From Candidatus Electrothrix communis (GTDB lineage: Bacteria; Desulfobacterota; Desulfobulbia; Desulfobulbales; Desulfobulbaceae): 64,000 nucleotides of DNA. Under the pieces are notes generated by a model, which did not search any database, was not told where the DNA came from, and was given only the letters and a program-made list of their open reading frames with translations. Positions 26,382 to 36,799 of the stretch are shown piece after piece (the stretch's first letter is position 1; each line of letters starts with the position of its first letter). A program made the position numbers and the translations under genes. The stretch covers positions 2,705,501-2,769,500 of the forward strand of contig CP130629.1 of NCBI GenBank assembly GCA_030644725.1, in the 5' to 3' direction.

Positions 26382-29076
26382 TGTAAAAAATTTTCCTGAG
26401 ATATTATGCGGCCCGATTCTTCGTCGTGTGGAACTACAGCGGGTGTCAGTTTTTATTGCAACGAAACAAAATCACACTCTTGAGCTGGAACTATACAAAG
26501 GATATCGAAAAGCTACGGATAACCTAAAAAGAGAACATATTTCTTCTCAACATGAAATGGAACGCCTAGGGAAACACTTGTATGTGTCGGTCATAACCTT
26601 GGAACTTTCTCAAAGTAATCTGCTGGATCCAGAAACAATTTACTCTTACAATATTTTTTTCGATGCCCAGAAGAGTTCTAGCAACCCTGGAATATCAGTA
26701 AGAGATATTTCAACAAAATCACTTTATGAAAACCTACTAATAAAAAATGGCGAGTCGGGAAATAATGGTCATTGCCCCCTTGGGTTTAAAAAAAACTATC
26801 TCCCATCTTTCAGCACCCCTCCAAACGACATTACCAATCTTAATTTATTTCACGGATCTTGCCGTAAGCCCCACGGGGAGGGACCAGACATGTTGGCGGC
26901 AATTGATGACTATCTTGAAAGCAACTATACGGAACCGACAAAACGCCCGCATATGATGTTAATGACTGGTGATCAAATCTATGCGGATGATGTCGAACCG
27001 ACATTGCTAAAAATTCTTCATGATACAGCCAATGCGCTGTTGGGATGGACGGAAGAATTTAGTGGTTGCGTGACACCAACACCTGACTGGTTCAAAGAAT
27101 TGGAAGGAACTTTCTTTAATGATATAGGAAATTTTAATGGTATAGGAAATGAAATATCAGAAAAACAAATAAAAAATTATAGAGCAGCGGAGGTGAAAAT
27201 TTTATCGGAAAAGGTGCAAGAAAAAATAGAACTGGCGAAGATAAAATGGGGAGGGACGAACAAAACTTCTCCGTTTGAAATGTCAAGCACCGACTCCATC
27301 ATAACCTACTTGAACAGTAATGATTTTTTGCCTCTTTTTGCCTCTGGTGAAGATGAAGAGGTTAACAAAGCCAAACGAAAGTTGCTCTTCATCAAGAAGA
27401 TAGTGGTTGCAACCCGCAAACTATGCAGCGCAATCAGGAGTGATCAGCGATGGGACGAATATTTCCGACACATTGATTACACTAATGATTCCATTCCAAC
27501 ATTAACGCTGGCAAATCGTATTTCTCCGCCGCAAAGGGAAAAGGATTTAAAAGAGTTATGTCGTCTGACAAGCGATCACATGTCCGCCCATCTCATGTTT
27601 TTGGGTGAGTTTTATATGATGTACCTGTTTACTTGGTCTGATGCCTTGTGGCCGAGAAATCTAACAAACCTTGATATTGATGAGAATATAAGGACTTTTT
27701 TTGACACCTTGCCCAAGGTACGTCGCGTCATGGCCAATGTGCCGATAATGATGATGTTCGACGACCACGAGGTCACAGATGATTGGAATATTCATGAAAA
27801 ATGGGTTGAGCGAGTTAACAGTAGTCCAATGGGGCCGCAATTTTTGCGGAATGCGTTATGTGCCTATGCTGTTTTTCAGGATTGGGGCAACCAACCGGAT
27901 GATTATGCGGAAGGGATGAATGGAAGAGAAATACTCAAAGCATTAACAGTATCCGTATCTGAGAATAACATTGTCTCTTCTCCTGCTATTCATAGCACCA
28001 AAAATAGACACATTGATCGACTTTTTGGAGTTGGAACAGTTTTTAAAAGAGTTCAATGGGAATTTTCTGGAGACAAACCAGACGATATTGCATTTGTTAA
28101 AAGCGAAGATGCCCGAAAACAATGGGATTGGGAATACAGCGGTAACGGCACGTTTAAAATCATCACGCTTGATACCAGAACACAACGAGGTTATTCCCCT
28201 TGGAATACTGCAATTCTAATTCGTCCGGAAGAGCTATATAGGCAACTTGAAGGCCGTTTACAAGCCGATCAGGTTAATATAGTGGTGTCGCCAGCCCCAG
28301 TGATGGGAGTGCCTCTTGTAGAAGAATCATTGCAACCGCTTTTCCGTATAAAAGATCAATTGATTAATATGAGTCATGGTCGTAAAACTACTTTTTTAGC
28401 CTTGCGTTACAACAGTTGGTTGGCATCGGTTGAAAGTCAGGATTTTGAGTCTTGGTTAGCAAATGAAGCTGGATTTAATGCAATATCAAAAAGTTTAACA
28501 GGCGAAGGACGCCAAACGATTTTATTATCGGGTGACGTGCATTATGCCTACAGTAACAAGATGGAGCTGAAAAAAGACAACGGTGAGGGAACTGTCTTTC
28601 AGCTGATGCAGTTTTGTTCAAGCTCTATGAAGCATCAGGATTTCAAAACAAAAGAACTGGGATACTCGGGGTGGATAGCCACTCGGCGACCTGCAGTGAT
28701 CGATATACTGACCCTCCTATTCATGCAAGCGGCTGTAGTAGAAGCAAGAGACCTTGGGTTTGACTTGAATTCAATACCGAAAAAATTTATTAATAATAAG
28801 TATAAGATACATTTTCTCAGAGACCGACGTAATCTTGATGAAATAATAAGAAAGACCAATGAAGCTAACGGTAAATCCCCTCCAGTCACTAGGAACGATA
28901 TGGTAGAAGCAGGCATCGCTGTAACTTCGCTGAGATCTGAAATAGTTGGCCATAACAATGTGGCAAGATTGAATTTTACCAAAAGCGGCACAAAGCATCT
29001 TAAGGTCGCACAACATCTCTATTGGTCTCCCATTAAAGACTGGCTCATTGAAACCATCCATAAAGATCAAGACTGA
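26368..29076 (+). CDS. PhoD-like metallophosphatase (cassette gene B)
   Basis: The protein has 902 residues (901 if the second ATG is used); GAGGAG precedes the tandem ATGs. Metallophosphoesterase motifs of the PhoD type appear in order: a GSCRKPHG stretch near residue 167, MTGDQIYADD near 199 for the metal-binding Asp, MMFDDHEVTDDW near 464, and LLSGDVHYAY near 720. PhoD enzymes hydrolyse phosphodiesters and phosphomonoesters with Ca and Fe. The usual Tat signal peptide is absent: the first 40 residues are soluble and start directly with a beta domain. It is therefore probably cytoplasmic, or exported by another route, which is odd for the family. About 200 residues (250-460) between the first metal motifs form a large insertion. 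It overlaps gene A and precedes gene C by 43 bases. Confidence 0.82.
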   Translation: MMDIDVKNFPEILCGPILRRVELQRVSVFIATKQNHTLELELYKGYRKATDNLKREHISSQHEMERLGKHLYVSVITLELSQSNLLDPETIYSYNIFFDAQKSSSNPGISVRDISTKSLYENLLIKNGESGNNGHCPLGFKKNYLPSFSTPPNDITNLNLFHGSCRKPHGEGPDMLAAIDDYLESNYTEPTKRPHMMLMTGDQIYADDVEPTLLKILHDTANALLGWTEEFSGCVTPTPDWFKELEGTFFNDIGNFNGIGNEISEKQIKNYRAAEVKILSEKVQEKIELAKIKWGGTNKTSPFEMSSTDSIITYLNSNDFLPLFASGEDEEVNKAKRKLLFIKKIVVATRKLCSAIRSDQRWDEYFRHIDYTNDSIPTLTLANRISPPQREKDLKELCRLTSDHMSAHLMFLGEFYMMYLFTWSDALWPRNLTNLDIDENIRTFFDTLPKVRRVMANVPIMMMFDDHEVTDDWNIHEKWVERVNSSPMGPQFLRNALCAYAVFQDWGNQPDDYAEGMNGREILKALTVSVSENNIVSSPAIHSTKNRHIDRLFGVGTVFKRVQWEFSGDKPDDIAFVKSEDARKQWDWEYSGNGTFKIITLDTRTQRGYSPWNTAILIRPEELYRQLEGRLQADQVNIVVSPAPVMGVPLVEESLQPLFRIKDQLINMSHGRKTTFLALRYNSWLASVESQDFESWLANEAGFNAISKSLTGEGRQTILLSGDVHYAYSNKMELKKDNGEGTVFQLMQFCSSSMKHQDFKTKELGYSGWIATRRPAVIDILTLLFMQAAVVEARDLGFDLNSIPKKFINNKYKIHFLRDRRNLDEIIRKTNEANGKSPPVTRNDMVEAGIAVTSLRSEIVGHNNVARLNFTKSGTKHLKVAQHLYWSPIKDWLIETIHKDQD

Positions 29077-29119
29077 ATATTGTACTGACAAAAATACAAC
29101 AGCATAAGGCGGAAATAAC

Positions 29120-32100
29120 ATGTCGGGACAGCAAGAGATACCTGAAGAATTTAAACTGTTATTAAATGAGATCGGCGATGAGTTTGAAAGATTTCTCAGA
29201 CCGCTTGTCAGAACGACCGATAGTCCGCTTTATATTTTACGCTTTTTGCAACAGATAGGGTGGAATTGGCAAACTCTTTTTGGCTGGAGTGGTGAAAAGT
29301 CGGAGTTTGAGACATTCTGTAGAAATTTGAATTCGGGCGCTCTTGATGACTTAGCAGAAGCTCTTCAACACGTTATCAATAAGAAAGAAGATGTAATAGG
29401 CTCTTTGGATGATTTCAACGACGTGTACCCTAAACTGCACTCCGTTGCTGAAATTTTCAATGACTTGTTTGCTCATCCAAATAATAGTTCTGGGAAAACA
29501 CTTGCCAACAGTCTCGGTTTATTACAAAATATTCCTAATACCACCCTCGAACATAGTGGCAAACTCATTGCCGCATTTACTCATGATATAGCAGAACATC
29601 TCCTGCTTCGCTATCTTGCCGGGCGAATGCCCACAGTATTTACTTTTGCTCTTCTGTTTGGTTTATTGCACGAGGAAAAAACAAAGCCTTTGTATTTGAG
29701 TGATTCACCGGAGGATGGTGAGCAACCTTTACGTTTTCCCTTGTACCGACTGGCGGTGAATTACAATACCATAAACTACTTGGCTAGTTTATTGCAGAAA
29801 AACCCGTTTGACGGAGTTGAGTGGTCGTCGCCGGAACAATTTTATACTTCAATTGAGCAATTACTTCGTTCACAATTTGAAAGCATCGCCGAAACAATTC
29901 TACGGAGGGGAATGGGGAAGTTAAAAATTTCTCTTTCCCTCTCCTCCCTCGCAATTTCCTTCCCGCTTTGGCTGCCCACCAGCAGTAGCCCAATAGTTAT
30001 CCCTCTCACGGAGCAAGAGAATCCTCCCAGCAGCACCTCAGGTGATAACGAAAATGCAAATATCCCAAACTTAACAATTGATTCAGATAAATGGCGACTG
30101 AACTGGACAGAGATTGAGAATGATGAAGAGGTAGCTATATTGGGGAACTTTCTATTCTTGTTAACTGACAAGGATAGTACCAGTATATCTTTCATCCTTG
30201 ATCCTGATCCTCCTTCGGCGCAGCCGCCTAACGAACCGTATATTGAATTCAAAATCTGTGTTGCACTACTTTTGAAATTCAGTGAAGAGGTAAAAAATAA
30301 AATAACCTTGTCGTTAGCGCTGTCCAGCAAGCCTCTTGATAAGAGGCTGAGCGATGAGTTGCAATTGAAACTCAGACTAGTAGGGGTTGGCGAGCTTATT
30401 TTCCCTTTACCAATACCCGGTTTAACCGGTATGAAATTAGGAATAGATGCTCCTGAAGCTGAAGCGTTATTGAATGTGACTGAAAAAAATCTAACATTCA
30501 AGGTGAGTGCTCAGGGGTTTTCAATTTATCTGCCGACCGAATTTTTCAAGAAAGCTGAAAGAGTTCAAGGAGAAAGCGATGACTGGAAGTTACTGGACGA
30601 AGCTCCAGAGATTTCTTTTAGATTACAAAAAAACGATGAGACGGCAGAATTATTGGAGGTACAGATAGGGCAGGACGCGGGAAATGGTTGGCCGACCATA
30701 ATCTCCCTGAGTCTGCTGCCCCCTCCAGATGGTATGGCACTCACTGTCAATATTGACGGAGCAATATTTATCGGGCTGGATGATGATCCTGAGAACGGGT
30801 TTAAAATAGAACTGACTGAATTTACATACGACTTTAGCCAAAACGGCAGTTTTGCTAGCGGACTTTTTATCCCTGGAGCAACGGTTCATCTACCCAAAAT
30901 TATTCCAGCCTTACCTGTTAAAACACTGTCTCTGCAACAAGTCAGTCTGAGCGATAAAGGCTTTAGCGGTAAAATTTCAGTTTGTTTTGAGAAGAAGACG
31001 GAGGTGGAGGAGAAGGAGAAACTTTTTGGTATTCTGGCAATCCAGTTCTATTCACTGGAACTGGAATTCAAAAATAACATCCCGATTGAATTTAACCTCC
31101 AGGCCGCTGTCAAATTGCCATATTTTGACGAATGGGTAGATATTCAAATAGGCATAGATGAAAATTTTACTATCTTATTCTCCATAGAAAGCCTTGCACC
31201 CGAGGGCATCACTCTCACCCAGGAAGAACTGCTCTCTTTCACCTTCCGTTCCGCCTCCCTGAGAGCCGAGGAACAAACATTATTTCTGTCACTTAATGCC
31301 GGTCTGGAACCGCTGCTATGGAATGCCGACGGCCTGGAATGGCCCCGGTTGGATGTAACTGGTCTCAGTGTTGAGCAGGAAATTCCTCGCTCCGGCAAAA
31401 TACCTCCCCCAGTGTTCCGTTTTCAGGAGGCCTGGGTTGATCTCAAGGATCTGGCGAGCTTGGATCTCTTCGGTTTCCATTTTGAACTGAATCGCATTGG
31501 CATAGGTTATGTCGAAGAGACAGACAGGATGTGGGTTGATCTTACCGGAAGTTTACATCTGATTGACCAGATACCTGTCGGGTTAGGTGTTGAAGGTTTC
31601 AGACTGACCTGGCCGCGAAAAATTTATGAAGAATTGGGCATTGATAATATCAAACCGGACAACATACCGTTTGAACAGATCATTAAGGTAGCGGAAAAAA
31701 TAGAAGTCAAATTCGAGGGAGTCTATTTATTTTTCGGCATTCCGCAGACCGCAGAATTTGAAGGACATATTCGGTTTATCAAAGAAGCGCAAAAAGTAGG
31801 TTTTGCCGGTGATATGGCCTTGCGTTTGCCTACCGTCGGACTGGCTGCAGAAGCAGGCCTGATGGTCGGGATGAATTTTGCCGAACCGCCGTACCCTTTT
31901 TTATATGTTTACTTCGGGATCCTGCTGCCGACAGGTATACCGTTGGGACAAAGCGGCCTAGCACTCAAAGGTGCCAAGGGGATGTTCGGTCTAAATGTTA
32001 CGCCTGATCTGGAACCTGAACAAAACCCCTATTATGATTGGTACAAAAGGGATCAGGAGGGCGTTCATCAGACAAGTAAATGGCGCGATCAAATACAGTC

Positions 32101-35100
32101 CATTGCCTTTGGAGCAGGTATTACCATTACCACAGCTGACGGCAAGATGCTCGGGGTACAGGGACTGCTTGTGATGGTTCTCCCCGGCCCGATCATTATG
32201 ATTGAAGGCAAGGCCTTAATCTTTGACGGCATCTTCCCCGGCGACGGCCCGCTGAAAGCATTAGGCTACTTTGACGGCAATGCAATGACAGTGCAGTTGA
32301 ATATAGAAGCCGCCATGGAGCTGATTGAGGGGGTAATTGATGTCAATGCCGGAATAGAAGCCTTTTTTGATTTCAATAAAAGCGATAACTGGCATATATA
32401 CCTCGGCAAAGACGAGCCTGGAGAACGTCGTGTTTATGCCAAGCTATTGAAAATGCCGTTGATCGGTTGGCTGTTTCAGGGAAACACCTATTTAATGCTG
32501 GATGGTGCTGTACGTAGCCGACTCGGGGCCTACATTGCTTTTGAACCTCCACAGCTTGATCTGTCGATTGCATCAGTAAAAATGAAGGCAGTGCTTGAGG
32601 CTGAAGGGCTGATGACCCTTAACCCGTGTCAATTTAACAACAAGGCCAATCTGGATAACGACGAGGCCAATCTGGATGCTGTTTTGGATATTGAGGCCTT
32701 TGGTCTGAGTGTAATCGGTGTTGAGGCATCGGCTCAGGTTACAATGGAAGGGGCAAACCCGTTAATCGTTGATGCGAAGATTGAGGTTCATGTTGATCTG
32801 CCTGTTCCTGATCTTGAAGCAATTCCCATCATCGGAGAAGCGATAGAAAGCGCAATCGATTGGTTTGAGGAGAAGGTTGCTGACCTGCCGGACATCCCGG
32901 CATATATAGAGTTTCATATCCCTTTTCATTGGGAACACCAGCAATCCCCCCCGATTGAGCCTCTTATCAGAGATATTGCGGTGGAAAGTTATTTTGTGCG
33001 CGGCGGCGGTAGTATTATTGAACACCTCAAAAAACACCAAAGAAGTCACCCTGTCGATACTGATGCACCAAAATCATTATCGGTTCCCTTGGACAGCAAG
33101 CCATCAATTCTGTTTGATCAGTATATGAACCATAAAGACGGCTTTTTGTTTGCCGGGTATGCAAATGGTGAGGAGCAGCGCTTTGCCTCTGGTAAACTTT
33201 TTTTAAAGCCATTGATTACAAAAGTAACAGTAAGCTGCCTGCCTAAACATGAATATGATCCCAAAAATCAAAACTGGACGGAAATTGCGGGTACAGCCGG
33301 TGATGCGGAGAAAAAACTTTGGGGACTTTATCGCCCGTCACAAGATGAAGAGAGAAAAGATGGAGAGAAAAGGTTCAGTGCCGGGCGAAGGCTGTTGACC
33401 TTGTTCAACTGTAATGCCTTTGATTTTACGGCTCATACAGTACCGATGCGTATTCCGGCGTCAACCCCTGAACAAGATCAGAACGGCCAGCTGTTTTCAG
33501 AAAGTTTTTTGCATAGAAACGATTACAAGCTATTGGTTGAGGAAGCTGAAGAACAGAGATGTATTGACATCAAGGATTTTACTCAGCACTATAAAAAAAT
33601 ACTGAAAACCGGAACGAAAAAAAAATCTCACAAGTTCATTCGGAGAGGTGATATATTCCTGCAACAGGTAATCATTGCTGGGGTGCAGTTTGAAAGTCCC
33701 TCGTTGTCCTTTGTGTTGTTAAGGTTGGTTAGGAAAGAATCGAAAAAACAGTACCTGTTAACCGGAGCCTCCGGTAACAGCCATACAGCCTGCCTGCATA
33801 TTCGATTCCCGGAGCCGGTTTCAGAAGTAACGCTTACGTTCAAGAAAGATCGGAAATATACATATACAACTTTAAAGGATGCATATATCAAGATACCGAC
33901 ACGTTACCCAGGAAAACCACAGCCTCGCAAAATCGAAGTTCCGTCGAACCAATGTGTCGAGGAAGTGTCGTCCAATTTACCATTAAATCCAAATTCTTCT
34001 GGTAGCGTTACCGTATCAGGGAAAATTGGGTTCAATTGTTTAGAAATCAAAGCAAAAGACGGCGAAAAGGTCGAACTAATCAAGATGTGCTGGACAAGCA
34101 CGGATGAGAAAAAGCGAGCTGCTGTTCGCAAACAGGAGAATCGGAACAACAAAGAAGTGCTTGCTCTCACTGAACAGCCGGAATTCCTGTTTGAGAGCAA
34201 TTGCTATTATAAAATCGAAGTAGCTTATTCAATAGAATCGGACAAAAAGACAGTTAAGGCATTTCAACAAAAGAGTTATTTTCAGACGGACGGACCGCCG
34301 CAGGACTTATCACCTTATGTTAAGTGGCTTTCATTTTCACAAGCTGATACAACACATTTTTATCAGGATGATTTTGTTATTCGATTTAACCGCTCATACA
34401 TCAGCCGACTTTATCCTGACGCTGACAACAGTAATCTGAATTCTGACCATTTTCCTCATAAACTCGAAGCAATAATTAAAGATTCATCCGGCAACATTAC
34501 AGGCGGATATTTTCACAACTGGACCAAGAGTCAGTCGAGCAGCTTATTGCCAGATGAAGCAGAATGGTATAATCAAGCTCGCTCTCAGCTGGGTCTTGAG
34601 ATCAATACACCAATGGATGATATTCTTGAAATCCGCAATGATTTACTACTCAGCAACCTAACTGAGTTTTCACGTCAAGATTGGCTGGTGGAAACTCTTG
34701 ACAGCCGCCCCGGTTCAAAACCCAAATGGTCGGTCTCCAATAACAAGGTAACTGTTTGGCCGAGCCTGATGCAGCCTATCGGCGCAGGCAGTTCAGGTAC
34801 CGTATTTGTTGTCGGCAAGAAGGAGTGGCAGGATTATCATTTTCATGCACAATTTAAATCCGTACTGACAAAGGGTGCGAAGATAGGTTTGGTTTTCTTG
34901 TATCAAACCGTGAGGGAGCATTATCGACTACAGTTAGTATACACAGGTTTTTCAGTGTTTCTTCAGTTGATCAAGGTGAAAGACGGGAAGGAAAGCGTTT
35001 TAGATCACTTAAAATCAGCCGGAAAATCAGTACTGACTTCTTTTTCACGACGTGATCGTTCTAAATTGCTTGTACATGGCGATGTAGATATTTATGTAAA

Positions 35101-36733
35101 ATCTATTTCTGGACAACTTTCTATTAATATCATTACCGAACAAATGCAGTTGAAGGCAAATGATATGTTTCCGGCAAGCACTTCGGGGGAAATAGGTTTC
35201 TACAGTAGCGGTGTCGCGGCAACGTTCGATCAGGTCAGTATTATTGACGATGGCAATGCGCTGAAACCAAAGGAGCAATATACCTTGCTGATAACCGGCG
35301 GCGAGGGAGGGCGGACCTTAATTAGAGATTCTCAAAAACTTGGGGCACATTGGCTTGAAGACGATAAGAATACCTGGATCTATAAAGAGTCGCTTGAAGA
35401 TTTTGAGTTGATAAGTAAGCTGATGTTGAAATCAACAAGTGACTCAATATCATTTTTGTTACGTACCCCTGCAAAAGATCTCCGTACCCCAAAGAATACA
35501 GTATTTTACAAATTAAATGTCAAACGGGCTGACTCATTATGGGATCTGACGTTCAGTGTTAATGACAATCCAGGAGAACCCGAGCATGTCTTGGTAAGCA
35601 AGGAAATGAGTTTCACCAATTTGAACCTTGTGCCGATCAGGATACGATTGATCGGTAATATGCTAAAGGTTTGGATGTTTGAACAATTGGCTATAGAGCT
35701 TGAGCTAGAAGATTATGCAGTTTCCGCCCCGTTTATACCTATTTTTCCCGCAAGAGAAAATACAGCCTCCCACGGCGTGAGACACGCTACTCATCGTATT
35801 ACCGACGCACGTACAGATCTTTGGCGGAGAAGAATAGGTCGAATCAGCATCCAAAGAAAACGTCATTTTCCCGTTGTACATAACGGCAGGATTAAAATCG
35901 TATTGTCAGAGGGGGCTAAGCTTGATTCTATTGAAATCAGGGAGGCTGCATTATTGACAAAGCGTTTTGTCACCTCTGCATTTGCCTCCTGCCGTGACTT
36001 GTTCTCCGGTATTCGTCAAGCCGGTTCTCCGCTTGTAATCAATAATGGCAGTTACGGTGATGATACATTTGATGTGAAAAAATTTAGCAACACGATAGAA
36101 GTCTTGGTTCGATCACAGCTGAAGGTGTCCGGTTTGACCGCCAACCTGCTTGAGAGTGAAGTCTTGTATTACGCCAAGTCTTTGAATAGAGAAGCCCTTG
36201 AGGAGAGTAAGCAGGAACTCGCTTATGCTGAAGTGATACATGATGAAATGTATTGTGACTTTCTCAACAAAGCCAGAGCCGGTTATTTACAGGTCGGTAA
36301 TTCAATAATCAGTTATCAAATACGATATCAGTGCGGCAAGAAAAGTTATTTATTGGGATATTTACTTAAAAGTCCCGAGTCGCTTGAGCCGATGTATATT
36401 TCGGAGGGAAGTTATGATTCAATAGGTCGCTGTCAGTTTACTTTAACTGCTACTGCTGTAGATAAAAACAACAATGAAGAGGTGTTGCCTATTGACTGGG
36501 TGAGCAGTGCTGACGGCAGTTCTGTATTTATTTATCAACTGAAAAATGATACCGAGAACCGTGAGAAGTTCGCAACAGCGATGGACGGTGAAGGTCATAG
36601 GTTGAACATTACTTACGTTCGAAATCATCACGACGATGAAAAGAATAAAAAGTTTGGTCATCTTTGCGACAGACCTTATTTGTTACATCGAAGTCGATCC
36701 GAGGATGAAATAATACAGAACGTGCCGTTGTAG
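29120..36733 (+). CDS. Giant 2537-residue protein of unknown function (cassette gene C)
   Basis: The largest gene of the window starts at ATG 29120 after AAGGCGGAAATAAC. Residues 1-280 are helical. From about 280 to 1270 the chain is beta-rich, with long amphipathic repeats and Gly-rich hydrophobic stretches such as GLAAEAGLMVGMNF near 894 and GYFDGNAMTVQLNIEAA near 1050. This part recalls the large DUF6603-type proteins, a weak impression. Residues about 1870-2044 (WQDYHFHAQFKSVLTKGAKIG) and 2054-2284 resemble concanavalin-like lectin/glucanase jelly rolls. There is no signal peptide or clear transmembrane anchor. A small hairpin follows the stop codon. The protein would be about 285 kDa and costly to make, so a specific structural or effector role is likely. 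Its function is unknown. Confidence 0.75.
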   Translation: MSGQQEIPEEFKLLLNEIGDEFERFLRPLVRTTDSPLYILRFLQQIGWNWQTLFGWSGEKSEFETFCRNLNSGALDDLAEALQHVINKKEDVIGSLDDFNDVYPKLHSVAEIFNDLFAHPNNSSGKTLANSLGLLQNIPNTTLEHSGKLIAAFTHDIAEHLLLRYLAGRMPTVFTFALLFGLLHEEKTKPLYLSDSPEDGEQPLRFPLYRLAVNYNTINYLASLLQKNPFDGVEWSSPEQFYTSIEQLLRSQFESIAETILRRGMGKLKISLSLSSLAISFPLWLPTSSSPIVIPLTEQENPPSSTSGDNENANIPNLTIDSDKWRLNWTEIENDEEVAILGNFLFLLTDKDSTSISFILDPDPPSAQPPNEPYIEFKICVALLLKFSEEVKNKITLSLALSSKPLDKRLSDELQLKLRLVGVGELIFPLPIPGLTGMKLGIDAPEAEALLNVTEKNLTFKVSAQGFSIYLPTEFFKKAERVQGESDDWKLLDEAPEISFRLQKNDETAELLEVQIGQDAGNGWPTIISLSLLPPPDGMALTVNIDGAIFIGLDDDPENGFKIELTEFTYDFSQNGSFASGLFIPGATVHLPKIIPALPVKTLSLQQVSLSDKGFSGKISVCFEKKTEVEEKEKLFGILAIQFYSLELEFKNNIPIEFNLQAAVKLPYFDEWVDIQIGIDENFTILFSIESLAPEGITLTQEELLSFTFRSASLRAEEQTLFLSLNAGLEPLLWNADGLEWPRLDVTGLSVEQEIPRSGKIPPPVFRFQEAWVDLKDLASLDLFGFHFELNRIGIGYVEETDRMWVDLTGSLHLIDQIPVGLGVEGFRLTWPRKIYEELGIDNIKPDNIPFEQIIKVAEKIEVKFEGVYLFFGIPQTAEFEGHIRFIKEAQKVGFAGDMALRLPTVGLAAEAGLMVGMNFAEPPYPFLYVYFGILLPTGIPLGQSGLALKGAKGMFGLNVTPDLEPEQNPYYDWYKRDQEGVHQTSKWRDQIQSIAFGAGITITTADGKMLGVQGLLVMVLPGPIIMIEGKALIFDGIFPGDGPLKALGYFDGNAMTVQLNIEAAMELIEGVIDVNAGIEAFFDFNKSDNWHIYLGKDEPGERRVYAKLLKMPLIGWLFQGNTYLMLDGAVRSRLGAYIAFEPPQLDLSIASVKMKAVLEAEGLMTLNPCQFNNKANLDNDEANLDAVLDIEAFGLSVIGVEASAQVTMEGANPLIVDAKIEVHVDLPVPDLEAIPIIGEAIESAIDWFEEKVADLPDIPAYIEFHIPFHWEHQQSPPIEPLIRDIAVESYFVRGGGSIIEHLKKHQRSHPVDTDAPKSLSVPLDSKPSILFDQYMNHKDGFLFAGYANGEEQRFASGKLFLKPLITKVTVSCLPKHEYDPKNQNWTEIAGTAGDAEKKLWGLYRPSQDEERKDGEKRFSAGRRLLTLFNCNAFDFTAHTVPMRIPASTPEQDQNGQLFSESFLHRNDYKLLVEEAEEQRCIDIKDFTQHYKKILKTGTKKKSHKFIRRGDIFLQQVIIAGVQFESPSLSFVLLRLVRKESKKQYLLTGASGNSHTACLHIRFPEPVSEVTLTFKKDRKYTYTTLKDAYIKIPTRYPGKPQPRKIEVPSNQCVEEVSSNLPLNPNSSGSVTVSGKIGFNCLEIKAKDGEKVELIKMCWTSTDEKKRAAVRKQENRNNKEVLALTEQPEFLFESNCYYKIEVAYSIESDKKTVKAFQQKSYFQTDGPPQDLSPYVKWLSFSQADTTHFYQDDFVIRFNRSYISRLYPDADNSNLNSDHFPHKLEAIIKDSSGNITGGYFHNWTKSQSSSLLPDEAEWYNQARSQLGLEINTPMDDILEIRNDLLLSNLTEFSRQDWLVETLDSRPGSKPKWSVSNNKVTVWPSLMQPIGAGSSGTVFVVGKKEWQDYHFHAQFKSVLTKGAKIGLVFLYQTVREHYRLQLVYTGFSVFLQLIKVKDGKESVLDHLKSAGKSVLTSFSRRDRSKLLVHGDVDIYVKSISGQLSINIITEQMQLKANDMFPASTSGEIGFYSSGVAATFDQVSIIDDGNALKPKEQYTLLITGGEGGRTLIRDSQKLGAHWLEDDKNTWIYKESLEDFELISKLMLKSTSDSISFLLRTPAKDLRTPKNTVFYKLNVKRADSLWDLTFSVNDNPGEPEHVLVSKEMSFTNLNLVPIRIRLIGNMLKVWMFEQLAIELELEDYAVSAPFIPIFPARENTASHGVRHATHRITDARTDLWRRRIGRISIQRKRHFPVVHNGRIKIVLSEGAKLDSIEIREAALLTKRFVTSAFASCRDLFSGIRQAGSPLVINNGSYGDDTFDVKKFSNTIEVLVRSQLKVSGLTANLLESEVLYYAKSLNREALEESKQELAYAEVIHDEMYCDFLNKARAGYLQVGNSIISYQIRYQCGKKSYLLGYLLKSPESLEPMYISEGSYDSIGRCQFTLTATAVDKNNNEEVLPIDWVSSADGSSVFIYQLKNDTENREKFATAMDGEGHRLNITYVRNHHDDEKNKKFGHLCDRPYLLHRSRSEDEIIQNVPL

Positions 36734-36764
36734 CAAGCGTGATCTCTTGGCCCGGGTGGTTACA

Positions 36765-36786
36765 GTTGACGGAGTATTCCGTCAAC
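36765..36786. terminator. Hairpin between cassette gene C and the convergent TMEM43 gene
   Basis: GTTGACGGA pairs perfectly with TCCGTCAAC around a GTAT loop. Neither side has a clear T tract, so its use as a bidirectional terminator is only likely from its position between two convergent genes. Confidence 0.45.
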
Positions 36787-36799
36787 CGTTGGTTTCCCC

